Shown here in pieces: positions 1-6,507 of a stretch of 36,328 nucleotides of DNA. A program made the position numbers and the translations under genes. Every line of letters starts with the position of its first letter. The stretch's first letter is position 1. The notes beneath the pieces are model-generated. The model made no database searches. It saw nothing but the letters and a program-made list of their open reading frames with translations, and was not told the origin of the DNA. Source of the stretch: Alphaproteobacteria bacterium (GTDB taxonomy: Bacteria; Pseudomonadota; Alphaproteobacteria; RF32; CAG-239); the NCBI GenBank assembly GCA_017626035.1, contig JAGAJR010000018.1, positions 1 to 36,328 of the forward strand, given 5' to 3'.

Positions 1-816
1 AGGCTGTCCTTTGTCTTTATAACAAGTTCTTCCGTAAGTACCGGAAGTTACAGTATCGCAATCATGGTTAGTCGGACAGGTCGAAAGAAATCCGCTTTCT
101 TCACAAGTTGGTTGTTTACAGTTGGTATAACAAGTATTGCTACAGTAAGTCGTTGAATCACATTTGTTGTTAGTTGGGATAGAAGACTTGTAACCGCCGT
201 TTTCACAGGTTTTGTTGGAAACATCTTTGTAACAGGTTTTGTTGGCAAAAGAAACAGCGGTACCGTTCTGACAAGAAGTTAAGGAAGCAGTGTATCCGCC
301 TTCGGAACAGGTTTTGTCCCGACATTGGTAACAGGTGCTTCCGGCTTCGTTGGTATAAGAGGCGGTCTGCACCTGAGTTGTCGAATTACAGGCGGATTTT
401 GAATAACCGTCATCACAGGAAGTATTCGCATCGCGACACTTGAAATAAGACTTATTGTGCGGACAACGGTTGTTTTCGTCCGGTACTTTTCCTTCAGGAC
501 AAGATTTAACATATCCTTCATCGGAGCATTGACTGTCATCATCCAAATTCATTGAGTTGTTTCCTTCTCCAAATTTTAATCCGGCACACCCGCCGCCACC
601 GACAGAACAAACCGCCGCAAGTTTGACGGCATTATTCGGATTAAAGGCAGACAGTTTGTTTAGGGAAATTTCCGGAGAAACAACAGATTCGGAGAAAGAA
701 GAATTTTCTCCCGTAAATACCAAATTAAGATTATTATCGTTAACAAGATTTGCGGCGGCCTGTAGCGAATACGTACAAGCAACCGCGGCCAAAAGGCCGA
801 CATATATATTTTTCAT
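1..816 (-). CDS. Cys-rich secreted protein, N-terminal 272 residues (3' end outside window)
   Basis: Function unknown. The reading frame is open from an ATG at 814-816 to the window edge. A signal peptide (about residues 1-21, ending LQAA) is followed by a low-complexity Ser/Asn stretch and a motif FNPNNAVKLAA, then SVGGGGCAG and FGEGNNSM. After about residue 85 come repeated Cys modules (CRDKTCSEGGY, CENGGYKSS and CYxxC types), suggesting a disulfide-rich exported protein. It is clearly paralogous to the gene at 19054-21429: both share AVKLAAVC-VGGGGCAGL, the PHNKSYFKCR segment and the Cys modules. A GGGG-type ribosome site (AGGGGTG) lies about 9 nt upstream. I infer a cell-surface or secreted location. 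By analogy with the paralogue it may carry a C-terminal DUF1566-type domain beyond the edge, but that is not seen. Confidence 0.85.
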   Translation of the reverse strand, partial: MKNIYVGLLAAVACTYSLQAAANLVNDNNLNLVFTGENSSFSESVVSPEISLNKLSAFNPNNAVKLAAVCSVGGGGCAGLKFGEGNNSMNLDDDSQCSDEGYVKSCPEGKVPDENNRCPHNKSYFKCRDANTSCDDGYSKSACNSTTQVQTASYTNEAGSTCYQCRDKTCSEGGYTASLTSCQNGTAVSFANKTCYKDVSNKTCENGGYKSSIPTNNKCDSTTYCSNTCYTNCKQPTCEESGFLSTCPTNHDCDTVTSGTYGRTCYKDKGQP

Positions 817-861
817 CACACACACCCCTAGTAATATACGGGCCCACAGCCCACTACAATT

Positions 862-890
862 ATGATAATTTATTTTTTATTTATTTACAA
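862..890 (-). promoter_or_regulatory. Putative sigma70 promoter for the Cys-rich gene at 1-816
   Basis: On the minus strand, TTGTAA (885-890) and TATCAT (862-867) are separated by 17 bp, with an AT-rich spacer. It lies about 45 nt upstream of the ATG at 816. A GGGC-TGTGG-GCCC short hairpin follows in the predicted leader. Confidence 0.4.
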
Positions 891-941
891 CAGAAAAGAG
901 CACGGCGGAATGATTGTCATAATTTCGTTACATTTGCACAT

Positions 942-968
942 AAAAAACAAGATGCCCGAAAAGGCACC
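942..968 (-). terminator. Hairpin terminator, minus strand
   Basis: Read on the minus strand, GGTGCC pairs with GGCATC (one G-U pair) around a 6-nt loop and is followed by TTGTTTTTT. It would stop transcripts coming from the 1020-1076 remnant before they reach the Cys-rich gene at 816, which then needs its own promoter. Confidence 0.5.
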
Positions 969-1019
969 TTGCCGATAATCATAAAAAATCGTTATTAAGC
1001 AAAAATAATGGAAGATTTT

Positions 1020-1076
1020 TTACTTATATTTGACGGCATAATCCGGATTGAAATGGAATATAGGCTTTAGCTCCAT
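1020..1076 (-). pseudogene. Remnant of a Cys-rich protein gene (18 codons)
   Basis: The minus strand reads ATG (1074-1076) through 18 codons to TAA (1020-1022), giving MELKPIFHFNPDYAVKYK. This matches the conserved segment ELKPIPLFNTDNAVKLA of the paralogue at 19054-21429 (its residues 50-66) and FNPNNAVKLA of the gene at 1-816, at both protein and DNA level. Nothing of the signal peptide or Cys region remains. I read it as a leftover of a third copy or of a recombination event, not as a functional gene. With the 817-1133 stretch otherwise holding only a promoter and two terminators, no other gene is visible there. Confidence 0.55.
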
Positions 1077-1079
1077 AAC

Positions 1080-1115
1080 AAAAAAGGCTTGTTTCAAATG
1101 AAACAAGCCTTTTTT
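1080..1115. terminator. Strong bidirectional intrinsic terminator
   Basis: A perfect 16-bp stem (AAAAAAGGCTTGTTTC paired with its complement) encloses a 4-nt AAAT loop, with A and T runs on either side so it can work on both strands. It sits 18 nt after the stop of the minus-strand gene at 1134-1499. Confidence 0.9.
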
Positions 1116-1133
1116 GTTAGTGGTTGAAGGGAA

Positions 1134-1499
1134 TTACTGAACAGGAACAACTCTGATGAATTGCTCATGGAGGTAAGGGTCGTCCTGATAATATTCTATC
1201 TTCCAGTTTTTTCCTTCAAAATCCATGAAAATTGCCTGTCGAGAACTTTTACACATGAGCTTTGCAAAGACTCTTACTTTCCACAAGCCTCCTCCCTCAC
1301 TATAATAGCAGAATATTTTGTTCTGGTATTCTGTTGCGTAAATGGTTGAGGAATGTTCATCTCCGGGAATAACTATATCTTTTGAATTACACACCGGAAT
1401 ATCAGTGATTTCCAGAGTTTTTTCATCGATATGTTTCAATACCAATTCTCTAAAGTTTGAAATAGCAACAAAGCCATTTCCTAATTCATGTATTTTCAT
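1134..1499 (-). CDS. Hypothetical protein, 121 aa
   Basis: I do not recognise this protein. It is a soluble-looking 121-residue polypeptide with no signal peptide or membrane segment and many beta-prone stretches (IYATEYQNKIFCYYSE, IFMDFEGKNWKIEYY). It has its own promoter (TTGACG-17-TATTCT at 1531-1559) and its own terminator (1080-1115), so it is a monocistronic unit. No Shine-Dalgarno is visible before the ATG at 1499. It lies just downstream of the regulator pair at 1572-2436 on the same strand. A link with the phage cassette is possible but not shown. Confidence 0.65.
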   Translation of the reverse strand: MKIHELGNGFVAISNFRELVLKHIDEKTLEITDIPVCNSKDIVIPGDEHSSTIYATEYQNKIFCYYSEGGGLWKVRVFAKLMCKSSRQAIFMDFEGKNWKIEYYQDDPYLHEQFIRVVPVQ

Positions 1500-1530
1500 A
1501 ATAAATCTATTTTTATATTAATACATTTTT

Positions 1531-1559
1531 AGAATAGCATATTTTCCGTATTTCGTCAA
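1531..1559 (-). promoter_or_regulatory. Sigma70-type promoter of the 1134-1499 gene
   Basis: On the minus strand the -35 TTGACG (1554-1559) and -10 TATTCT (1531-1536) are spaced by exactly 17 bp, about 30 nt before the ATG at 1499. Confidence 0.65.
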
Positions 1560-1571
1560 GTTGATGTGAGG

Positions 1572-1799
1572 CTATTTTTGTCTAATTGCATAATCCCGAT
1601 AAGTTTTTAATTCTTCCTCCAGAAAATAAGTGCTTAATTTTTTCTGGTGGGCTTGGGCAATTGCTTTTGTCCGGTTATAACAAAGCTTGTCAACAGATTT
1701 CCGCTGCACTTCATCGGTCGAAAAAGGCGGCAGAGTGTCGTATTTGTTTTCAGTGTCTTTAATCGCGGCAAAAGAATTTTCCAAATAGAATTTTTGCAT
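1572..1799 (-). CDS. Small hypothetical protein, 75 aa, co-transcribed with the S24-fold regulator
   Basis: Unknown function. The ATG at 1799 follows the stop of the regulator gene by only 13 nt and has an AAGGAAA ribosome site, so it is the second gene of a two-gene operon with it. The protein is highly polar, largely helical by composition, and rich in Lys/Gln (KAIAQAHQKKLSTYF). There is no signal peptide or membrane segment. Small partners encoded directly after phage-type repressors are sometimes modulators of the repressor, but nothing in the sequence proves that here. Confidence 0.65.
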   Translation of the reverse strand: MQKFYLENSFAAIKDTENKYDTLPPFSTDEVQRKSVDKLCYNRTKAIAQAHQKKLSTYFLEEELKTYRDYAIRQK

Positions 1800-1812
1800 G
1801 TTTTTTCCTTAT

Positions 1813-2436
1813 TTATTGGCTTGCCCAGACAATTCTGTTGACCAGAGCAATATTTTGAATGGTTATGGTGCTTTCAATATCTTTATTTAACAAATCGCAG
1901 ACTTCCAACGAGGAAGATGTCCGGCGGATAAATTCGTTGATAAGAACCCGTCCGTCTTTAAGCAAAACAACGATTCGGTCTCCTTGGCGTATTTCTGAGT
2001 TCTGGCTGATAATAAGCGTTGTATTTCTGCGATAAAAAGGCTCAAAAAAGTCAACATCCACCTCAACGGAATAGATGTTGCAGACAGTATCTGGAAACCG
2101 GATTTTACCCCATTGGTCGGTAATGACTTTGGCGTCTTCAATCGGGTTGTTGGCTATTTTTGAGAATTTTACATAAGGAACAAAATTTTGTGTCTCCGAA
2201 ATAGCATTGTTTTCGTTCATCAGATTGTAGAACTGATCAAAAGTCATATTGCAGACTTCCAAAATTTTATTGAGGCTGTCCAGAGAAGGCCATCTTTTTT
2301 TTCCGTCCGGACGGATTCGTTTGCTTTTGTTAAAAGTTGTGGAATCTAAGCCGGCTTTTTTAGCGAGTCCGGAAGGGGACAGGCCGTTAATTTTTGCCAA
2401 CTTATCAACAGCTCCCCATACATTTTCGTACTTCAT
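1813..2436 (-). CDS. XRE-family regulator with a degenerate S24/LexA-like C-terminal domain
   Basis: Transcriptional regulator of 207 aa. Residues about 5-70 form the helix-turn-helix, with the GLSPSGLAKKAGLDSTTFNK signature typical of a conserved alphaproteobacterial S24-family regulator. The C-terminal half follows the S24 fold (VEVDVDFFEPFYRRN, QGDRIVVLLKDGRVLINEF) and ends IVWASQ. Active homologues carry GDSM for the nucleophile and an ELKRR-type Lys; here these positions read VDFF and NEFIRR. Both Ser and Lys are therefore missing and self-cleavage should be impossible. The gene is divergent from the phage cassette and shares the 2437-2599 intergenic region, where a 7-bp inverted repeat overlaps the cassette promoter. 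I infer that it controls the cassette. A GAGAGGGA ribosome site supports the start. Confidence 0.85.
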   Translation of the reverse strand: MKYENVWGAVDKLAKINGLSPSGLAKKAGLDSTTFNKSKRIRPDGKKRWPSLDSLNKILEVCNMTFDQFYNLMNENNAISETQNFVPYVKFSKIANNPIEDAKVITDQWGKIRFPDTVCNIYSVEVDVDFFEPFYRRNTTLIISQNSEIRQGDRIVVLLKDGRVLINEFIRRTSSSLEVCDLLNKDIESTITIQNIALVNRIVWASQ

Positions 2437-2487
2437 ATTCCCTCTCTATGGCTTGAATTTTGGCGATAACTTCATCATAAATCATTC

Positions 2488-2531
2488 TTTGTTAGGAATC
2501 AATTCTTTTTTTATATTGAAATTCCTACAAC
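2488..2531. promoter_or_regulatory. Inverted-repeat operator candidate overlapping the phage cassette promoter
   Basis: TAGGAAT (2493-2499) and ATTCCTA (2521-2527) are exact inverted copies. The similarity extends outwards as TTGT and CAAC with a one-base offset. The left arm overlaps the -35 box and the right arm overlaps the predicted transcription start of the plus-strand promoter. A dimeric repressor bound here would block the promoter. The obvious candidate is the divergent regulator at 1813-2436. Confidence 0.5.
2489..2517 (+). promoter_or_regulatory. Sigma70 promoter of the phage structural cassette
   Basis: -35 TTGTTA (2489-2494), 17-bp spacer with an eight-base T tract, -10 TATATT (2512-2517). 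The predicted start is near 2524, about 75 nt before the first gene. It is the best promoter seen before the cassette, and the first genes are closely spaced behind it. Confidence 0.65.
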
Positions 2532-2599
2532 CTTATGTATAAGTTCAAATTATTAACAAATAGTTAAAGCAGTTTATTGCAACTTTATGGAGAAGAAAT

Positions 2600-2932
2600 A
2601 TGAATGAAGAATATGAGCCGTTTGACAATGTGGAACAGGTCTGGTTTTGGTTTTGCGGCTGTCTGATTGTGCGGGGAGACGGTGTCCGCGGCTGTCAGGA
2701 TTATGTTGGTAAACTCAGAAATTGTGAGATTGGGGATATTTACCGGATAATCAAAAGAATGAAGTTTCTGCATCAGATAACCAATCGTCATCTGAGAATC
2801 ATGGCAAAATGGGGAAATTTATATTGTCCGCCGTATTATGACAAACGAGCCAAACGTAGCGAAATCCGCCTTTGGGACGAGGGAATGAAGGTTTTGGAAG
2901 CACATCTGAAAGAAAAGAGGATTATTTTATGA
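2600..2932 (+). CDS. Hypothetical protein, 110 aa, first gene of the phage cassette
   Basis: Function unknown. The N-terminal part has an aromatic helix (VEQVWFWFCGCLIVRGDGVRG). The middle looks like a winged-helix-type segment (IGDIYRIIKRMKFLHQITNRHLRIMAKWG), followed by a PPYYDKRAKRSEIRLWDEGM motif. The pattern resembles short alphaproteobacterial proteins with an ITxxHLxxLxxxGxxxxPP...LWDEA core that I have seen without assigned function; that is recollection, not a search. The ATG has a GGAGAAG ribosome site. The stop overlaps the next start (ATGA), implying translational coupling. It precedes the packaging genes, so a regulatory or DNA-binding role is possible. Confidence 0.7.
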   Translation: MNEEYEPFDNVEQVWFWFCGCLIVRGDGVRGCQDYVGKLRNCEIGDIYRIIKRMKFLHQITNRHLRIMAKWGNLYCPPYYDKRAKRSEIRLWDEGMKVLEAHLKEKRIIL

Positions 2933-3339
2933 ATGTTGAGCTTTCCGGATTAAAGCATTTCAAAGCCGTATATGTGGTTTTTGTTGACAATACAAGCCTT
3001 TGGTGGCTGAAATTGTTGAAAAGAAATTTTCGCCATTGTTATGTTTTGTTTCAGGTGGATGGGCAGGGAACCTGGTTGGAATTGAATCCTATGTCAAATC
3101 AAACGATAATAAATTTATATGAATATAGTCCTGATTTTGATTATATTTCCTATCTGGAAGATTCTCAAAATGCCGTTTGCGTCCGGACGAATGTTGTGTC
3201 TTCTCCCTTAAAACCGGCTCCCATAATGGCATTCACCTGCGTCGAGTTTGTCAAAAGAATTATCGGCCTGCACAGCCGAAAGGTATTTACTCCTCATCAA
3301 TTGTATAAAAAAATACAAGTTGTAGGAAAAAAGTCTTGA
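2929..3339 (+). CDS. Hypothetical protein, 136 aa, possible permuted papain-like fold
   Basis: The start chosen is the ATG at 2929, which overlaps the previous stop as ATGA and has AGAGG 8 nt upstream; the frame is open further upstream only inside the previous gene. The protein has a hydrophobic, Trp-containing first half (VYVVFVDNTSLWWLKLL), a His in RHCYVLFQ and, near the C-terminus, TCVEFVKRIIGLH followed by FTPHQLYKKI. His first and a Cys at the head of a helix later is the order of circularly permuted NlpC/P60 or LRAT-type enzymes, so a cysteine amidase/peptidase is possible. This is weak inference. It may instead be a non-catalytic virion or packaging accessory protein. Confidence 0.7.
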   Translation: MNVELSGLKHFKAVYVVFVDNTSLWWLKLLKRNFRHCYVLFQVDGQGTWLELNPMSNQTIINLYEYSPDFDYISYLEDSQNAVCVRTNVVSSPLKPAPIMAFTCVEFVKRIIGLHSRKVFTPHQLYKKIQVVGKKS

Positions 3340-3436
3340 CAAATGATTTTTTTTGTGTTACGTATTCTCACATGCCACTTGCCAGTAGTGTATCTAAAAT
3401 AAATAAAATTAATCTTAACGAAATTGATTGAACAAG

Positions 3437-3459
3437 GACCCGGACAGGGTCTTTTTTTT
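3437..3459 (+). terminator. Weak hairpin with T run between early genes and terminase genes
   Basis: GACCC and GGGTC pair around a 5-nt loop, followed by eight T. The stem is short, so it is probably leaky; it would attenuate transcription into the terminase genes. The 132-nt gap it sits in (3340-3471) is the largest inside the cassette. It also holds a TTGACA (3336-3341) with no good -10 at the usual distance. Confidence 0.45.
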
Positions 3460-3471
3460 ATGGAGTTTTTT

Positions 3472-3780
3472 ATGACGGTAAAAAAAGTAAAAACTCTGAA
3501 AGCTCTCAAAAATCGTTTGAAAAAAACACTGCCGGAAAAAATATCTGAAGTCATCGCCAGTTACGAAGTGTTTTCGGAGCATCCTGTTCCCGAAGACGCC
3601 AAAGGTTTCGGAGCCCATCACACCGCTTGCAAAGCTGCGGTCGTTCATGCCGAAACCCTTTTGAAACTGGCTAAATGGACGGATGACAAGGAAATGGCGG
3701 AAACAAAAACGAATGAAGATATTTTGGAGATGATAGCACAAGCCCGAAACGAGTTGAGCCGAGACGATGATGACGATTGA
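3472..3780 (+). CDS. Putative terminase small subunit
   Basis: 102 aa. The ATG at 3472 is chosen because GGAG lies 6 nt upstream; the longer frame would need a TTG start through the hairpin. The basic N-terminus (KKVKTLKALKNRLKKTL), helical middle (AHHTACKAAVVHAETLLKLAKW) and acidic tail ending DDDDD suit a small DNA-recognition subunit that contacts the large terminase. It overlaps the TerL start by 14 nt. The assignment rests on position and size; no helix-turn-helix is obvious, so it could be another packaging accessory. Confidence 0.55.
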   Translation: MTVKKVKTLKALKNRLKKTLPEKISEVIASYEVFSEHPVPEDAKGFGAHHTACKAAVVHAETLLKLAKWTDDKEMAETKTNEDILEMIAQARNELSRDDDDD

Positions 3781-5254
3781 CTTTTTTGAGTTTGTTTATG
3801 TCTGGTTCCGGCTGCAGGGACTAAGCGTTCCGAAACATCAGCGGAAAATGGCGAAATGGCTCTCAAAGCTTTATGCCGAAGACAGCGGAAGGCAGGCTCT
3901 TCTGATGGCTTTCCGCAACTCGGGAAAATCAACGGTTGTCGGTTTGTTTTGTGCCTGGGCGTTATATCGGGACAATGCCTGCCGGATTTTGGTGATTGCC
4001 GCCGATTATGCTTTGGCAAAAAAAATGGTGCGGAACGTAAAGCGGATTATTGAGCAGCATCCTTTAACCGGAAATCTAAAGCCTTCCAAATTGGAACAAT
4101 GGGCTTCGGATCAGTTTACGATTAAAAGGAAACTGGAACTCAGGGATCCGTCCATGCTTGCCAAAGGTCTGGATGCCAATATTACCGGTTTGCGGGCGGA
4201 TTTGATTATTTGTGATGATGTGGAGGTTCCCAGGAATTGCGATACGCCGCTCAAACGTCGGGAGATGAGGGAAAAGCTCAAGGAATTGGATTATATTCTG
4301 ACCCCGGGCGGCATTCAACTCTATATCGGCACGCCGCATACGTTTTATACGATTTATCAGACGGAGAGAAAAGAGGAAAAACAAGAAACAGAACCTTTTC
4401 TTTTGAATTTTGCAAAATTGGAAATTCCGATTTTGAATAATGAGGGGAAAAGCAGTTGGCCGGAACGTTTTTCTGAAGAAAAAATCGCCTCAATCCGGCA
4501 ACGCTCCGGCGAAAATAAATTTATGTCGCAGATGATGCTGAAACCGCTAAACCTCAAAAACAGCCTTCTTAATCCCGATCGCCTGAAACCGTATCGGCAA
4601 GAGTTGTCTCTGACTTTCGCCAACGGAAAAACAATTCTGAAAATCGGAGAACGAAAAATGCTCTCGGCATCGGCTTGGTGGGATCCGTCCTTTGCAGCGG
4701 AGAAAAGCGACAACAGCGTTGTTGCCTGCGTTTTCACTGATGAGGATGGGCAATATTGGCTTCATGATTTGGAATATATCCGGATTGATAAAAAAGACGA
4801 GGATAAAGCCGCCACGCTTCAATGTGAAAAGATTGCGGACTTCATTGAAAGAAACCATTTGCCGTCGCTGCGGATAGAAGTTAACGGCATCGGCAGATTT
4901 CTGCCCGGAATTTTGAAACAAACGCTAAAAAATCGAAAAATACGGGCGGCTGTTTTGGAAGTTTATTCCAGCAGTAATAAAGAAAAGCGGATACAGGAGG
5001 CTTTTGAGGTGTTGTTGGCCGAGCGGGCATTGAATGTTCACGGCCGCATTTGGCAAACGCCGTTTATTAAGGAAATGCGGGAATGGTCGCCGCTCGGTTC
5101 GGTTAAAGATGATGCTTTGGATGCCGTTGCCGGATGCCTGCGTTCCGAACCGCTTCGTTTTGCATCTGCAGGTGTATCGGGGGAGATATTAAAGGGAGCG
5201 GATTGGCAAGGCGGCGGACAAGCTTTTTATGCCAAGTCCGATTTTGAAATTTAA
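3767..5254 (+). CDS. terL: Phage terminase large subunit (ATPase plus nuclease)
   Basis: Packages DNA into the procapsid, using ATP hydrolysis and cutting concatemeric DNA. 495 aa, a normal length. The ATPase domain has a Walker A AFRNSGKST (residues 48-56), Walker B LIICDDVE (146-153) and a coupling motif YIGTP (186-190). The nuclease domain shows an RNase H-like set: Asp in WWDPSFA (about 306), Glu in RIEVNG (about 371) and the KDDALDAV segment (about 448-453). All key residues are intact, so it is probably active. A second in-frame ATG immediately follows the first. The gene is overlapped by the TerS-like gene and followed by the lysis genes. Confidence 0.93.
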   Translation: MMTIDFFEFVYVWFRLQGLSVPKHQRKMAKWLSKLYAEDSGRQALLMAFRNSGKSTVVGLFCAWALYRDNACRILVIAADYALAKKMVRNVKRIIEQHPLTGNLKPSKLEQWASDQFTIKRKLELRDPSMLAKGLDANITGLRADLIICDDVEVPRNCDTPLKRREMREKLKELDYILTPGGIQLYIGTPHTFYTIYQTERKEEKQETEPFLLNFAKLEIPILNNEGKSSWPERFSEEKIASIRQRSGENKFMSQMMLKPLNLKNSLLNPDRLKPYRQELSLTFANGKTILKIGERKMLSASAWWDPSFAAEKSDNSVVACVFTDEDGQYWLHDLEYIRIDKKDEDKAATLQCEKIADFIERNHLPSLRIEVNGIGRFLPGILKQTLKNRKIRAAVLEVYSSSNKEKRIQEAFEVLLAERALNVHGRIWQTPFIKEMREWSPLGSVKDDALDAVAGCLRSEPLRFASAGVSGEILKGADWQGGGQAFYAKSDFEI

Positions 5255-5267
5255 GAAGGAAACAACA

Positions 5268-5522
5268 ATGTTTAATGAATATTATACGTGGGCGGCAATG
5301 ATTGAAATTCCGGTCTTTGCCGCTTTATTTCGAATGTTGGTAAAACAGAAAAAGGAATGTGAAACGGATATCGGACGCTGCCGGGAGGCATTGTCTGAAT
5401 TCAAACTTCACGTTGCCCGAAATTATGTATCCGTCAATTATTTGAAGGATGTAGAAAATCGTCTGACCAACCATTTGCTGCGGATAGAGAAGAAACTTGA
5501 TGACGTGGGGAGGCCGAGATGA
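5268..5522 (+). CDS. Small membrane-anchored coiled-coil protein of the lysis module
   Basis: 84 aa. The ATG at 5268 has AAGAAGGA upstream. A short hydrophobic N-terminal segment (WAAMIEIPVFAALFRMLV) is followed by a charged helical/coiled-coil region (YLKDVENRLTNHLLRIEKKLDD). This layout is common for small phage proteins located next to holin and endolysin genes, and it could be a spanin-like or holin-accessory protein. No lipobox is seen. The stop overlaps the next start (ATGA). Confidence 0.65.
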   Translation: MFNEYYTWAAMIEIPVFAALFRMLVKQKKECETDIGRCREALSEFKLHVARNYVSVNYLKDVENRLTNHLLRIEKKLDDVGRPR

Positions 5523-5950
5523 CAAATAAAGATGCGGATATTTTGGCCCGGACAATTTACGGGGAAGCAAGAGGCGAGAGCATTTCCGGACAGGAGGCAA
5601 TCGCCTCTGTTGTTTTAAACCGGGTAAATTTCTCTTTGCAAAAGGGGCGTTACTGGTGGGGAAACAGCATATCGGACGTGTGCAAATCTCCTTATCAGTT
5701 TTCTTGTTGGAACAAAAATGACCCGAATTTTGAGCGGCTTAACAAGGTAGATGAGACGGATATAAATTTTTGTATTTGCAAACGAATTGCCTTGCGTGCG
5801 GTTTCAGGACTTCTGGAAGATAAAACCGGAGGGGCGACACATTATCATGTAAAAAATCTTCGTCCCCGCTGGTCAGTCGGAAAAATCCCCTGTGCGGAAA
5901 TCGGACGCCATGTCTTTTATAACGATATTGAGAAACAGCCATGCGGTTAA
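5519..5950 (+). CDS. Cell wall hydrolase, SleB type (Hydrolase_2 family), likely endolysin
   Basis: Peptidoglycan hydrolase of 143 aa, expected to act as the endolysin. It has the family signature ARTIYGEARGES (residues 10-21, Glu16 being the likely catalytic acid), then IASVVLNRV and the late THYHVKNLRPRWS segment (about 107-119) typical of PF07486. It has no signal peptide, so export would depend on the neighbouring holin-like protein. The gene is translationally coupled on both sides: 4-nt overlap upstream and 10-nt overlap downstream. SleB-type hydrolases are also found in alphaproteobacterial gene transfer agents and prophages. Confidence 0.88.
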   Translation: MTNKDADILARTIYGEARGESISGQEAIASVVLNRVNFSLQKGRYWWGNSISDVCKSPYQFSCWNKNDPNFERLNKVDETDINFCICKRIALRAVSGLLEDKTGGATHYHVKNLRPRWSVGKIPCAEIGRHVFYNDIEKQPCG

Positions 5951-6279
5951 AACGGTTAAAATTTTTTCGAAATTTGCTTGGCGGAATAAAATTTTCTCCG
6001 GCAGGCGAAGAAGGCCGAAGCCTTTTGGAGAGGTTTTGGCGGCCGCTGTTCGGATATTGCGTTTCATTAACCTGGGTCGCCTACATTTTAACAATCTGTT
6101 GGACAGCTTTGAGCAGAGGAGAGCACACGGCCGAAATAATCAATGCCCTGCTGGAAGCCGTGTCTTTATGGAGCATGGCACTGGGCGTTTTGGGCGTATC
6201 GGTCGTAAAAAGCAGTTCGGCAAAACAGAAGTCGGTTTCAAAACAAGAAACGGATATGAAGCAACAACATAAACTTTAA
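5941..6279 (+). CDS. Holin-like membrane protein
   Basis: 112 aa. A basic N-terminus (MRLKRLKFFRN) is followed by WRPLFGYCVSLTWVAYILTI (a transmembrane segment, about residues 32-57) and a second hydrophobic segment IINALLEAVSLWSMALGVLG (about 66-88), then a charged tail. The 'RP + TM + short loop + TM with Gly' layout resembles the 3TM holin family first named from gene transfer agents (PF11351). That is a pattern judgement, not a search. It starts inside the end of the hydrolase gene, as expected for a coupled lysis pair, and would open the inner membrane for the hydrolase. Confidence 0.65.
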   Translation: MRLKRLKFFRNLLGGIKFSPAGEEGRSLLERFWRPLFGYCVSLTWVAYILTICWTALSRGEHTAEIINALLEAVSLWSMALGVLGVSVVKSSSAKQKSVSKQETDMKQQHKL

Positions 6280-6292
6280 GAAAGGAAAAAAT

Positions 6293-6505
6293 ATGGGAGG
6301 AGTATTTAGATTCAGTGCCCCGTCGTCGGCACCGGTCATTGTCGATAATTCAGCGGAAATTGCCAAACAGCAGGCGGAAGAAGAACGCAAAAAGGCCTTG
6401 GAACGCCAAAGAAGAGGCTGGGAAAGCAATATTAAAACATCTTATGCCGGATTGTTGGGCGAGAAGGAAAACAACCTTCAGCGTAAAAAACTGCTTGGAG
6501 AATAA
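6293..6505 (+). CDS. Small coiled-coil phage protein before the portal gene
   Basis: 70 aa. It starts MGGVFRFSAPSSAP, then a long charged helix (AEIAKQQAEEERKKALERQRRGW) and a C-terminal SYAGLLG segment. Many podoviruses and siphoviruses carry a small protein with an MGG-F-PxxP start and an Ala/Glu/Arg helix near the portal or tail genes; its role is not settled. AAGGAAAAA precedes the ATG at 6293. Two nucleotides separate its stop from the portal start. Confidence 0.7.
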   Translation: MGGVFRFSAPSSAPVIVDNSAEIAKQQAEEERKKALERQRRGWESNIKTSYAGLLGEKENNLQRKKLLGE

Positions 6506-6507
6506 CC

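Noticed and set aside
557-998. Plus-strand open frames over the start of the left Cys-rich gene
   Set aside because: They are antisense to a coding sequence with a clear signal peptide and paralogue, and they continue through a promoter and terminator region.
3424-3471. Longer TTG start for the TerS-like gene
   Set aside because: The extension translates the hairpin and T run (3437-3459), and a proper GGAG site precedes the ATG at 3472.
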